A stretch of DNA of 64,000 nt from Kamptonema formosum PCC 6407 (GTDB lineage: Bacteria; Cyanobacteriota; Cyanobacteriia; Cyanobacteriales; Microcoleaceae). Every line of letters starts with the position of its first letter. The stretch's first letter is position 1. Below, piece after piece: positions 37,374 to 45,658 of this stretch. A program made the position numbers and the translations under genes. Location of the stretch: assembly GCF_000332155.1 (NCBI RefSeq), contig NZ_KB235903.1, forward strand, positions 1,581,832 through 1,645,831. The letters are read 5' to 3'. The notes under the pieces were generated by a model. It was not told the origin of the DNA and did not search any database. It saw only the letters and a list, made by a program, of their open reading frames with translations.

Positions 37374-39030
37374 CTGACACTCCTTTATTTAATGGGAAAT
37401 AAAAATCCATTGCTTCAATTGCATCAAAATATCCGCAATGTTCTTCTGTCCAACCAGTTTCTCTTAAAACAATTTCATCACCGCCTTTCATCAAAGGTAA
37501 GCGATCAATCCGATAAGCTTTCAGAAAGTGCTTAGTTGCTGGCTGGCCTTCTCGCAACTTTTCTCTAAGAGCAAGAATTTTGTTTTTTCGCTCTTTCCAT
37601 TCTTGGCATTCTTTCTCATCTCTGTTACTGTTGAAACATTCAACAGTATTGATAAAGTTAGACCAATTACGCCACTCATTTTCTTCTTCTTGAAGCAGAA
37701 CCGGACGCATTGTTAATTCCCCTGTAGAAACTTGATATTCTCGTTGGCGAATATCTCCAATTGTTCCAAATAGACCACTTGCGGCAATATGCCAATCAAT
37801 TCCTGAAAACTCTTTTGCCCATTGTTGCTTTTGTTCTCTAACAAATTCTTTAGTATTGTTACACAAAGCCTCGCTCAAAGAATAAGCTCTTGCAAACGGG
37901 TAGTGAGATTTAACAATACAAACTCCTGCACAAGCTCTCATCTGTTTACCATCAGCTAATAGTGGTTTTTGCAATGCTTGTAAATAGATTGTTGCTAATG
38001 CTAGTCCTAGCCTACCATCGCAAACAAAAGTAACATCATCACCACCATAAACAAGGGGGCGAAATGGTAAGTAATGTTTTCCATCTTGAGTAAAGATAGA
38101 AAATCTTCCCATGACTTTACCATCTGAATGTATTGAGTTAATAAGAACATTCACAACTTTTTTAACTGCTGCCAAACTTGCTTTGTTAACAGAGTTAGAA
38201 AGTCCGCGCATTCGGTTCACATAATCGGAGTTGTCGCGACTATCCTTGCCATACTCTTTGAAACGCTCTCCCATGCCATTTCCATCAGCATGAATCACTG
38301 CATAATAGCTGCTTTCACCTCTGGAACGACCTAAATGATCCATGCGGTAGGGAAATTGATAATCTGTCTGGTGTAAAACATCTGCAAATCTTTTTTTGAG
38401 AGCTTGATTAGCAGGTTCACCATGTTTTGATGAAACGACTTTCAATTTTGCTTCAGTTTCTCTAGAAACCAGACAGATATCTTCCCGATCAATGTCTTTA
38501 ATATACCCTTCATTAGTATTAACAGCAGGTAACTGAGTCGAGTTACAAAGTGCTGTAACTCCTAAACCTAGTAAAGGTGCTGATGGGATTCTGGCTCTTT
38601 TTTGCTTCTCTAATTCTTCAATGTGAAGTTTTTCGACCTTTTCGTACAAACAATCATTATCCCAATTAAACTCACAATGAGCCACAACAATATTTAGCCC
38701 TGGTGCGTGTTCTAGAATTTGCATACTTAACTTACGAGTAAAGTCTTTAGCAATATCTATAGACTTGAACAACAACATGGCATTACCACCACCCGCATAG
38801 ACTAATTCTGCATTTAATCCACTATTTTTTATGGGTTCTTGTTGTCTATTTTTAGGTACTCCTAATTCTTCGAGCTTTTTCTTTACCCAGTCATCTGTAC
38901 TGGGATCTAAATCTCCTGTTGCTTGACTAATAAGATAGGAAGCCCCAATATTTTCTCGCAAGCGATTAGTATTGAAGATATAAGATTGAATCCCCGTAGT
39001 ATCAAGGATTGTCACTACATACTCACTCAT
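37336..39030 (-). CDS. cas10: Cas10, HD-less, with intact GGDD cyclase motif
   Basis: Cas10 is the large subunit of type III effectors and makes cyclic oligoadenylate when target RNA binds. At 564 residues it is short. It begins directly in a palm-like domain (ILDTTGIQSYIFNTNRLRENIG) with no N-terminal HD nuclease. The second palm has HADGNGMGERF (about 246-256) and the cyclase motif VYGGDDVTF with G329-G330-D331-D332. HD loss with an intact GGDD fits subtype III-D as defined in the CRISPR classification. Its ATG overlaps the CARF gene stop by 4 bases. Confidence 0.9.
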   Translation of the reverse strand: MSEYVVTILDTTGIQSYIFNTNRLRENIGASYLISQATGDLDPSTDDWVKKKLEELGVPKNRQQEPIKNSGLNAELVYAGGGNAMLLFKSIDIAKDFTRKLSMQILEHAPGLNIVVAHCEFNWDNDCLYEKVEKLHIEELEKQKRARIPSAPLLGLGVTALCNSTQLPAVNTNEGYIKDIDREDICLVSRETEAKLKVVSSKHGEPANQALKKRFADVLHQTDYQFPYRMDHLGRSRGESSYYAVIHADGNGMGERFKEYGKDSRDNSDYVNRMRGLSNSVNKASLAAVKKVVNVLINSIHSDGKVMGRFSIFTQDGKHYLPFRPLVYGGDDVTFVCDGRLGLALATIYLQALQKPLLADGKQMRACAGVCIVKSHYPFARAYSLSEALCNNTKEFVREQKQQWAKEFSGIDWHIAASGLFGTIGDIRQREYQVSTGELTMRPVLLQEEENEWRNWSNFINTVECFNSNRDEKECQEWKERKNKILALREKLREGQPATKHFLKAYRIDRLPLMKGGDEIVLRETGWTEEHCGYFDAIEAMDFYFPLNKGVSDDCLQAENQAAE

Positions 39031-40259
39031 GCTTTAGCCTCCTGTTCTATACCATCAACCCAAGCTAAAATTTCATCACCGATATTTGCTAAATCCTTGC
39101 GCCCAAAAACTTTAACTTTTGGATCGCGGGTTCCAAATCTAGCTAGTTCATCTTCAATCTCCTGCGGAGCATCGTAACAGCAGACTAAAGCAACTCGTGC
39201 TTCATCACCGCCTAACTCTTTAGCCCGCAAAGAAGCCTCAAATAGCTTTTCTTTACAGTCTGCTTTCTTGCTTTTGGCAGTGCAGGATATCGCAAATAGT
39301 TGATAGCGCTTAATAAAGGCGACATCAAATTCAAATTTTGCATCCGCTGCTTTATTATTCGTATTCATCTTGTTTTTATCTTCAACTATATTGAAAGACA
39401 TTTGAATATCTTCTTTACGAACACCAATGTCATCAGAGATCATCTGAATTTTCTTCAAAGCATAACTTTCTAGCCAAGTACCGTTGAGCCATGTATGGAA
39501 TTCCTTAAAATCACTAAACCCCTCTGCTTTGGCTTTATCTTTAAGTGATTTATTTGTAGGTAAATCTAAACATTCACCTAAAAGATTACCAACGGCTGGA
39601 AATAAAATTTGTAAGTCTGCAATCGGAGTTAGCTTGTTGCACCACTCTTTCCACTTCTTCTCCGAGTCTTGATTTTCGTGAAGTTTAGCAATTTCTACTG
39701 CTAAATCTTGTAAGTAGGGTTTAAGACGAGGGGGAAAGTTTGTGAGCAAATATTTACCATGCAAGGTAAAAAGCTCTTCAAGAGAAATTTGGAGCGGCAC
39801 ATCATAAGCAACAGGTTTTTGGTTGCCTTGATTAATCCACATTTTCAGTCGTCGTGGATCGAGATAGCTAAAAATAGCGTCAGGTTTTAGCTCCTGAATT
39901 GCTCGATAAGCGTGAACTGCCATTGCTTTAGTTCCGCCTGTGTAGTTTAAACCAACCTTGCCTTCTTTCGCTGACTCCTCAACCCGCTTCTTAATAATGT
40001 CGTAAATTTCTTGGGCATCAGATTCATTATTGCTGAGATCGACAGGCTGGCATTTTATATCAAGCTTATGCAGTCCATCTTCTCCTTGTAAGCGATCTTT
40101 TTGAAATATTGTGTTCTTGGTAAATACTAGATAGGCTGTACCACCTTCTTTAAGTAACGTTCGAGCTGCGAGATAATTCGGCAAAGGATTCTCCCCAATT
40201 AGTAAAAATAGATGATCGACTTGATGATCTTCCCAATCTAACAGATTGTTACTGTTCAT
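39027..40259 (-). CDS. CARF-domain nuclease, Card1/Can2-like
   Basis: An N-terminal CARF domain (about residues 10-150, with HLFLLIGENPLPNYLAARTLL and the ligand motif GLNYTGGTKAMAVHAY) should bind cyclic oligoadenylate made by the neighbouring Cas10. The C-terminal domain (about 260-400) looks like a PD-(D/E)xK nuclease: KFEFDVAFIKRYQLFAISCTAKSK (in two parts), followed by ALVCCYDA. The usual E-x-K is replaced by SCTAK. I chose ATG 40259 with GGAGG upstream over TTG 40271. Card1/Can2 cut DNA or RNA when activated, so this is the likely toxic effector. Confidence 0.85.
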   Translation of the reverse strand: MNSNNLLDWEDHQVDHLFLLIGENPLPNYLAARTLLKEGGTAYLVFTKNTIFQKDRLQGEDGLHKLDIKCQPVDLSNNESDAQEIYDIIKKRVEESAKEGKVGLNYTGGTKAMAVHAYRAIQELKPDAIFSYLDPRRLKMWINQGNQKPVAYDVPLQISLEELFTLHGKYLLTNFPPRLKPYLQDLAVEIAKLHENQDSEKKWKEWCNKLTPIADLQILFPAVGNLLGECLDLPTNKSLKDKAKAEGFSDFKEFHTWLNGTWLESYALKKIQMISDDIGVRKEDIQMSFNIVEDKNKMNTNNKAADAKFEFDVAFIKRYQLFAISCTAKSKKADCKEKLFEASLRAKELGGDEARVALVCCYDAPQEIEDELARFGTRDPKVKVFGRKDLANIGDEILAWVDGIEQEAKA

Positions 40260-40322
40260 AGATTCCTCCAACTTTAGTAAATTATAACAATTACTCAGAC
40301 TACAGAAAGCGATCGCGCCCCC

Positions 40323-40904
40323 TCACCCCCCATCACTCAACCCCACCAAAACCCTTGCCAAAACCTCCACCATCGCACGCTGCGAAACATCCTCCCCTCG
40401 CTCCAAATAATGAACGCTCCCCCTCAGTATAGGAGACTCACATTCGATCGCATCAAACTTCCCATGATAATCACTATGAATAATCGCAATAACTTTCAAA
40501 TTTAGCTCCCCATAAAACCCTTCCCACTCCCCAACTTTAGCCCTATCCCCCGCTAAAATAACCGCATGAGTTGCATATTGCATAATCAAACGATTCTTTC
40601 CATCAATCCTTCCCCCAACATCAATTAGAGTTAAAGGTAAACTCGCATTCTTCACATCTAAAGCCTTATTTTCAGCAAAAGCCCAAGTTAATTTAGTTTT
40701 ATATTCCCTCTTTAACCGTGCAGCTAAATCGGGGTTATTCCGAACTGCTTCCGTATACCAAGAACCCTCACCATCGGGACAAGCAGTGATAAAATAAGGA
40801 TAAGGTGCTTTTCCTACTCGATGTATAGCCATAATAGCCTGTTTCAACCCCTCCCTCAAACAAGACTTACCAGAATGAGGCGGCCCACAAAGCACAACTT
40901 TCAT
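40323..40904 (-). CDS. P-loop NTPase associated with Csx3
   Basis: The 193-residue protein opens MKVVLCGPPHSGKSCLREGL, with Walker A GPPHSGKS at about residues 7-14. PLTLIDVGGRIDGKN (about 90-104) resembles a Walker B/G3 DxxG region. No transmembrane or DNA-binding segment is evident. Proteins of this kind are found next to, or fused with, Csx3 in some genomes, from memory. It lies between csx3 and the CARF nuclease. GTG 40919 is possible, but ATG 40904 has AAGGTGAG upstream. The role is unknown. Confidence 0.78.
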   Translation of the reverse strand: MKVVLCGPPHSGKSCLREGLKQAIMAIHRVGKAPYPYFITACPDGEGSWYTEAVRNNPDLAARLKREYKTKLTWAFAENKALDVKNASLPLTLIDVGGRIDGKNRLIMQYATHAVILAGDRAKVGEWEGFYGELNLKVIAIIHSDYHGKFDAIECESPILRGSVHYLERGEDVSQRAMVEVLARVLVGLSDGG

Positions 40905-40924
40905 AACAGCAAATCTCACCTTAA

Positions 40925-41230
40925 TTAATCAATCAAATCACCAACCTTGTAAGCTGGATTATGAGTAATACAGATTACGTATTTGCCAATTTTCGGATCG
41001 AAAACACTAATCGCTCCATAAATATGAGCCACCTTATGAGTCAAGACACAAGCAACAGGTAACGAGGCTGGGCCATTGATTTTCAGCAACACTCCCCCCT
41101 TCAATTCTCCCGTCTCCGTCATTTCCTCTAACCTCGCCGCCACATCCCTCACAATCTGGTCATTTTGCGCCGGTTCCCCAAAGTTTACTTTCATTACATC
41201 GCCTTCCAGCTCAATCTTGTAAGTAGTCAT
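40925..41230 (-). CDS. csx3: Csx3 (Crn3-type ring nuclease)
   Basis: Csx3 proteins degrade cyclic tetra-adenylate and so turn off type III signalling. The 101-residue sequence contains LLKINGPASLPVACVLTHK and VAHIYGAISVFDPKIGKYV, followed by THNPAYKVGDLI, all typical of TIGR02579/Csx3. A consensus AAGGAGGT lies 7 bases before ATG 41230; the longer reading from 41266 runs through that ribosome-binding site. It is the first gene of the minus-strand CRISPR operon. Confidence 0.9.
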   Translation of the reverse strand: MTTYKIELEGDVMKVNFGEPAQNDQIVRDVAARLEEMTETGELKGGVLLKINGPASLPVACVLTHKVAHIYGAISVFDPKIGKYVICITHNPAYKVGDLID

Positions 41231-41272
41231 AAGTACCTCCTTTTCCACAATAAACCCATCATACACCCTACC

Positions 41273-41290
41273 TGGAAGCCTCTATTTCCA
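41273..41290. promoter_or_regulatory. Inverted repeat in the divergent CRISPR promoter region
   Basis: TGGAA-N8-TTCCA sits in the middle of the 100-base gap between csx3 and the divergent TIGR03985 gene. A TATGAT -10-like hexamer reads toward csx3 nearby (41258-41263, minus strand). It is a candidate operator for the TIGR03985/WYL-type protein, but a 5-base arm is short and may be chance. Confidence 0.35.
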
Positions 41291-41330
41291 ACTAAGGTTA
41301 AACTGAAATTAAATTTTTCCCTTAGCACTA

Positions 41331-42671
41331 ATGTCAGACATCCTATTTCGCACGCAGCCCCACATTCCCCTACTGCAATGGTTGGCACGGGGGTCACTCA
41401 AACAAAACCTATTGCGGGCCATTCGTCTCTGGGTATGGCTTTCTACCCTCTATGGCGATCGCGCAACCTCCCTTGACCTCGATCGCCCCTTTACCTATTA
41501 CAACTGGCGCGATGCCTTTTTTACTCCCAGCCATCCCAAAGGCGAAGCCATTCCCCACCTACACGATCGCCATTGTCCCTGTGCAAAAACTACCGCCGAC
41601 TGGTTGTTTAATAACCAGCTTTCAGCAACTCAGTGGCGACAAGCCTTATTAGCCCACGATTCCGTACCTGACTTAGATCGAATATTATCCAAGCGATTGT
41701 TTGGTGTAACCCGGCGATCGCTTCAAGGAGATTTAGAAATCTTAACCGAATTAGGGTGGCTGGAATATCGACAGCAGCGCTATCATCGCGTCTCCCAATT
41801 TCCCCAATATCCAGAAGCAAACCATCAGGATTTAACACCCACAAAAAGTAGTCAATATCCCTTAAACTTCCTGCATCCAGAACTAGCAATTATTGCCCAA
41901 AACTCCAGAGAAATACGCGGTGTACAGCGATTTTTCTTGCACGTTGATTATGTGATTCCCAAACAAACTATCGATTTAGTCGAAGATTGGCAATATCAAT
42001 TGTGTGAACTATGGGAAACTGACCCCATTCCCCCAATTCAATTACTTTATAACAGTGCCAGAATGGGGCAAACAGTTGAATGTATTGTTTATCCTGTTTG
42101 TATCTACTACGTACAACGCGCCGTTTATCTATGCGCCTTTGGACAAACACCTACCCAACAAGGCGAATGGTACAACTATCGACTAGATCGCATTGCCAAA
42201 ATGCAAAGATTGGATTGGAACAATCCTCATCTTCCTGATTGCTTGCGTCAAGCTTACCCAGAAAAATTACCACAATCAGATGAAATCGAAGAGAAAATCG
42301 CCGAAGCTTGGGGTTTCGATTTCTACCTCGAACCCAAATTGATGCTATTACGATTCGATGGCGACTTTAACGATCGCTACATTCAAGGAACCTTTCGCCA
42401 TGAAACCTTTCAACCTATAGGCTATCAACAAGCTATGGAATTGATTCAAAAACAAACTCCCAACCCAAAGCATTACCAGGAGTTATTAACAGTTCTTGGA
42501 TCGCGATCGCCTGATGATGCTTACTATCGCGTTTATTACCGTGAGGGCGATACCAATGTTGGACTACGCTTGCGCTCTTGGCGACCCAAAGGCGAAGTGA
42601 TTTTTCCTTGGGAACTGCGACATAGTTTGGCTCAAGAAGTAGCAGAAGAAGCTCGATTATACCTTAATTAA
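41331..42671 (+). CDS. TIGR03985-type CRISPR-associated WYL-like regulator
   Basis: The 446-residue protein matches the TIGR03985 CRISPR-linked family in my memory. A winged-helix-like part (about residues 115-155) has LSKRLFGVTRRSLQGDLEIL and TELGWLEYRQQRYHRV. The C-terminal half has YVQRAVYLCAFGQTPTQQ and VYYREGDTNVGLRLRSWRP, resembling WYL and WCX domains that sense nucleotide ligands. It is divergent from csx3 and probably controls the operon, perhaps in response to cyclic nucleotides (inference). The HD gene follows 7 bases later. Confidence 0.8.
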   Translation: MSDILFRTQPHIPLLQWLARGSLKQNLLRAIRLWVWLSTLYGDRATSLDLDRPFTYYNWRDAFFTPSHPKGEAIPHLHDRHCPCAKTTADWLFNNQLSATQWRQALLAHDSVPDLDRILSKRLFGVTRRSLQGDLEILTELGWLEYRQQRYHRVSQFPQYPEANHQDLTPTKSSQYPLNFLHPELAIIAQNSREIRGVQRFFLHVDYVIPKQTIDLVEDWQYQLCELWETDPIPPIQLLYNSARMGQTVECIVYPVCIYYVQRAVYLCAFGQTPTQQGEWYNYRLDRIAKMQRLDWNNPHLPDCLRQAYPEKLPQSDEIEEKIAEAWGFDFYLEPKLMLLRFDGDFNDRYIQGTFRHETFQPIGYQQAMELIQKQTPNPKHYQELLTVLGSRSPDDAYYRVYYREGDTNVGLRLRSWRPKGEVIFPWELRHSLAQEVAEEARLYLN

Positions 42672-42678
42672 TTGCACC

Positions 42679-43260
42679 ATGAAATCAACGATGCTCACAG
42701 AAAACTTTGAATTAGCCTTAGTGTATGCCACTCGCTTACACGCCAAACAAGTTCGCAAAGTCGATGGCACGCCTTATATTGCCCACCTGCTTTCAGTAGC
42801 AGCGTTAATATTAGAAGCTGGAGGTAATGAAACAGAAGCCATCGCTGGCTTATTACATGACAGCTTGGAAGACCAAGGCGGCCCTCAAACTCAAGCAGAA
42901 ATTAGTCAACAATTTGGTGTAGAAGTTCTGGAAATTATCAAAGGATGTACTGAATCAGAAGAACTTCCCAAGCCCCCTTGGATGGAACGCAAACAGCGCT
43001 ATCTGGATCAATTACAAAATGCTTCACCATCCGTGCGATTAGTTTCTCTGGCAGATAAACTGCATAATGCTCGTTCTCTTTTGGCTTCCTTACATCAACA
43101 TGGTGAGGAAGTCTGGGCTTATTTTCCCGTAGGAAAAGAGTCGAGTTTATGGTTTTATCAAGCGCTGCTACCCATTTATCGAACCACAAATCATAACTGG
43201 ATGGTGCAGGAATTTGAGCGAGTATTATTCGAGTTGCAGAGCATTAGCTCGATTAACTAA
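42679..43260 (+). CDS. RelA/SpoT-type HD-domain phosphohydrolase
   Basis: The 193-residue single HD domain resembles the hydrolase half of SpoT and Mesh1: LVYATRLHAKQVRKVDGTPY with the first His, YIAHLLSVAALI, GLLHDSLED with the HD pair, and RLVSLADKLHNARSLL with the distal Asp. Such enzymes remove pyrophosphate from ppGpp or related nucleotides. It begins 7 bases after the TIGR03985 gene, so both are one unit facing away from the CRISPR operon. A second ATG at 42691 is possible. Confidence 0.88.
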   Translation: MKSTMLTENFELALVYATRLHAKQVRKVDGTPYIAHLLSVAALILEAGGNETEAIAGLLHDSLEDQGGPQTQAEISQQFGVEVLEIIKGCTESEELPKPPWMERKQRYLDQLQNASPSVRLVSLADKLHNARSLLASLHQHGEEVWAYFPVGKESSLWFYQALLPIYRTTNHNWMVQEFERVLFELQSISSIN

Positions 43261-43286
43261 TACAGTGGCTCAAAATCATGTAACAG

Positions 43287-43434
43287 TAAGTAAGTAGAAG
43301 GAAGAAGGAAGAAAAATTTAGTTATCTAGGAGAGAAGGAAGAAAAATTTAGTTATCTAGGAGAGAAGTAAAAATGTTTATACAGTCAGCTTTTTAGCCAT
43401 CCTTATCTTATGTTTAATTAGGTGAATTTACTTA
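43287..43434. mobile_element. Dispersed element, family G, copy 2, with internal 30-base duplication
   Basis: The ends TAAGTAAGTAGAAGG and GAATTTACTTA match copy 1 at 16717-16820. The tail GTTTATACAGTCAGCTTTTT and AGCCATCC is shared. A 30-base unit (43304-43333) is repeated directly (43334-43363). The rest of the spacer to 43676 holds a fragment with GGGACATAAATATAAA and GGGTGGGCG, like part of the element at 61243-61429. I find no gene. Confidence 0.65.
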
Positions 43435-43676
43435 ATGGGACATAAATATAAATGTAGGGTGGGCGATCGCCAGGAAGATTAGCCCCATCGAGCCAACCAA
43501 TGCGATCGCTACACTTACAAGCAAAGCACACTCCTTCTTTAGAAAGACGCAATCATGCGGCTGCCTTCTTAGCATTATAAAAAAGTTGACAGGCCGCAGT
43601 CCGAGCTGACTATCTAGAGCCTAAATATAAGCAAGCCTGGACAAGCGAGTGTACTCACTTAGGAGTTTAAATAGTT

Positions 43677-44477
43677 GTGGACAATTCGTTAACTCGACCC
43701 TTAGCGGTCGTAACAGGTGCTTCCAATGGCATCGGTTACGAACTCGCCAAACAGTTCGCCCAAAATAATTTCGATCTCTTAGTCACAGCTACCGGAGCCA
43801 GCATCAAGGAAGCAGCTCTTGCCTTTGAGCAACTCGGTGCCAAAGTTTTGACCGTAGAGGCAGACCTCGCTACCTATGACGGTGTGGAGACGCTCTACAG
43901 CAAAATTAAGGAAACAAACCGACCTGTAGAGGCGATCGCGCTCAATGCAGGTGTCGGTGTCGGGGGCGAGTTTATCAAAACCGACCTCAAGGACGAACTC
44001 AATCTCATTAACCTTAACGTTGTGTCCTCAGTCCATCTTGCCAAAAGGGTAGTCAAGGATATGGTCGAACGAGGTAATGGCAAAATCCTTTTTACTTCAT
44101 CCATTGCCGCCCTTATGCCGGGCCCCTTCGAGGCAGTCTACGCGGCATCCAAGGCATTTCTGCACTCATTCTCAGAGGCGTTGCGAAACGAGTTGAAGGA
44201 TACAGGTGTCAGCGTCACCGCGCTCATGCCAGGGCCGACTGATACCAACTTCTTCCACCGTGCGGATATGGACAGCACTAAGGCAGGTGCGGGCAAGAAG
44301 GACGATCCCGCAGAGGTTGCCAAGCAGGGTTTTCAGGCCTTGATGGCAGGCAAGGACGATATCATCGCGGGTTCGCTCAAGACCAAGATACAGGGGAATG
44401 TAAGTAAAGTCTTGCCCGATACCGTCAATGCCGAACAGCACCGCCAGCTTACTGAACCAGGTTCTGCTAACAAGTAA
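43677..44477 (+). CDS. Short-chain dehydrogenase/reductase
   Basis: The 266-residue SDR has the Rossmann motif VVTGASNGIGYELAKQFA, the motif IALNAGVGVGG, and the catalytic FTSSIAALMPG with YAASKAF. The final 40 residues (KDDIIAGSLKTKIQGNVSKV) resemble DltE/YqjQ-type SDRs. The start is GTG 43677 with TAGGAG upstream. The substrate is unknown. It is the first gene of an accessory metabolic stretch reaching to 48088. Confidence 0.87.
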   Translation: MDNSLTRPLAVVTGASNGIGYELAKQFAQNNFDLLVTATGASIKEAALAFEQLGAKVLTVEADLATYDGVETLYSKIKETNRPVEAIALNAGVGVGGEFIKTDLKDELNLINLNVVSSVHLAKRVVKDMVERGNGKILFTSSIAALMPGPFEAVYAASKAFLHSFSEALRNELKDTGVSVTALMPGPTDTNFFHRADMDSTKAGAGKKDDPAEVAKQGFQALMAGKDDIIAGSLKTKIQGNVSKVLPDTVNAEQHRQLTEPGSANK

Positions 44478-44677
44478 TTTGCGCTCGATGACAGCAAGTG
44501 GCTGATTTATAGCTAGGGAAGAAGGGAAGAGAATCAAGGGTGGAAGCCATCAGCGAGTTTCCTAACTAGCAAGAAGGTTGCTATATCCCAACAACAAAGC
44601 CATCTGACACAGCTCGGCATTGGAGGCAAACTTACAAAGAAATGATTCCTGCCGAAGTAATTTAGTGCAAAACATTT

Positions 44678-45517
44678 ATGCAAATTCATCATCTCAATTG
44701 TGGCTGTATGTGCCCCATTGGTGGGGCGCTTTTCGATGGCTTCAGTCGCAGCTTGAACGCTCACCTCGTCTGCCACTGTCTGCTCGTGGAAACCGATCGC
44801 GGACTTGTTTTAATTGATACCGGCTTCGGTTTACGCGATATCCAGTCCCCTTACTCCCGGCTCAGCCCGTTTTTCGTCCACTTTAATAACATCCAGTTCG
44901 ATCGCAAATACACAGCGATTCATCAAATTGAGCAGCTCGGATTTGCGGCAAGCGATGTGCGCCATATTGTGCTAACTCACCTCGATTTCGATCATGCCGG
45001 TGGTCTAGAGGATTTCCCAGAAGCAACGGTACACATTATGCAGGCTGAAATGGATGCCGCCCAAGACCGGCACGGTTTGATCGCTAAAGGGCGGTATCGT
45101 CCGGGGCAATGGGATGAAGTCAAACACTGGAAATACTATTCAGCCAAGGGCGAACCTTGGTTTGGGTTTGAAGCTGTCCGCGATCTCGACGGATTGCCGC
45201 CGGAGATTCTCCTAATTCCGCTAGCCGGGCACACGCGAGGTCATGCAGGCGTGGCGATCGAGACCCAGGAGGGTTGGCTGCTGCACGCTGGGGACGCTTA
45301 TTTCTATCGGCATGAGATGAATGCTAACCGACGCTGCACGCCAGGACTGCGGGCTTACCAGTGGATGATGGAAGTCGATCGCCAGGCTCGGCTTTTCAAT
45401 CAAGACCGGCTGCAAGCATTATCGGTGCAGCGGAGTAAAGATGTGAGCCTGTTTTGCAGTCACGACGCTATTGAGTTGAAAGCATTCGCCGATCGCTCTC
45501 ATAGCTCTGGAAACTAG
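44678..45517 (+). CDS. MBL-fold metallo-hydrolase (lactonase-like)
   Basis: The 279-residue protein has the metal motif LTHLDFDHAGG (HxHxDH-type, with HLDFDH), DTGFGLRD upstream, LAGHTRGHAG for the next His, and LLHAGDAYF for the bridging Asp. The arrangement resembles N-acyl homoserine lactonases and related hydrolases. The N-terminus MQIHHLNCGCMCPIGGALFD is not a signal peptide. The substrate is not predictable from the sequence alone. An upstream fragment of the family F element (44512-44588) precedes it. Confidence 0.85.
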   Translation: MQIHHLNCGCMCPIGGALFDGFSRSLNAHLVCHCLLVETDRGLVLIDTGFGLRDIQSPYSRLSPFFVHFNNIQFDRKYTAIHQIEQLGFAASDVRHIVLTHLDFDHAGGLEDFPEATVHIMQAEMDAAQDRHGLIAKGRYRPGQWDEVKHWKYYSAKGEPWFGFEAVRDLDGLPPEILLIPLAGHTRGHAGVAIETQEGWLLHAGDAYFYRHEMNANRRCTPGLRAYQWMMEVDRQARLFNQDRLQALSVQRSKDVSLFCSHDAIELKAFADRSHSSGN

Positions 45518-45658
45518 AAATTTCTTCTCCTGTGTTTTGGTCAGTGATGCTGATGGTGCGATCGCCCCTCGGCGTGTCTCCGGCTTTTTTCTCCGCTACA
45601 CTGCTTGGCTCTCCTTCTAAATTTCAAGGCAAAGGCATTGATATAACAAAGGTATTCT

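Noticed and set aside
43304-43363. Two 30-base direct repeats beside the CRISPR genes, considered as a mini CRISPR array
   Set aside because: The units are directly adjacent with no spacers and lie within a family G element, so this is a tandem duplication.
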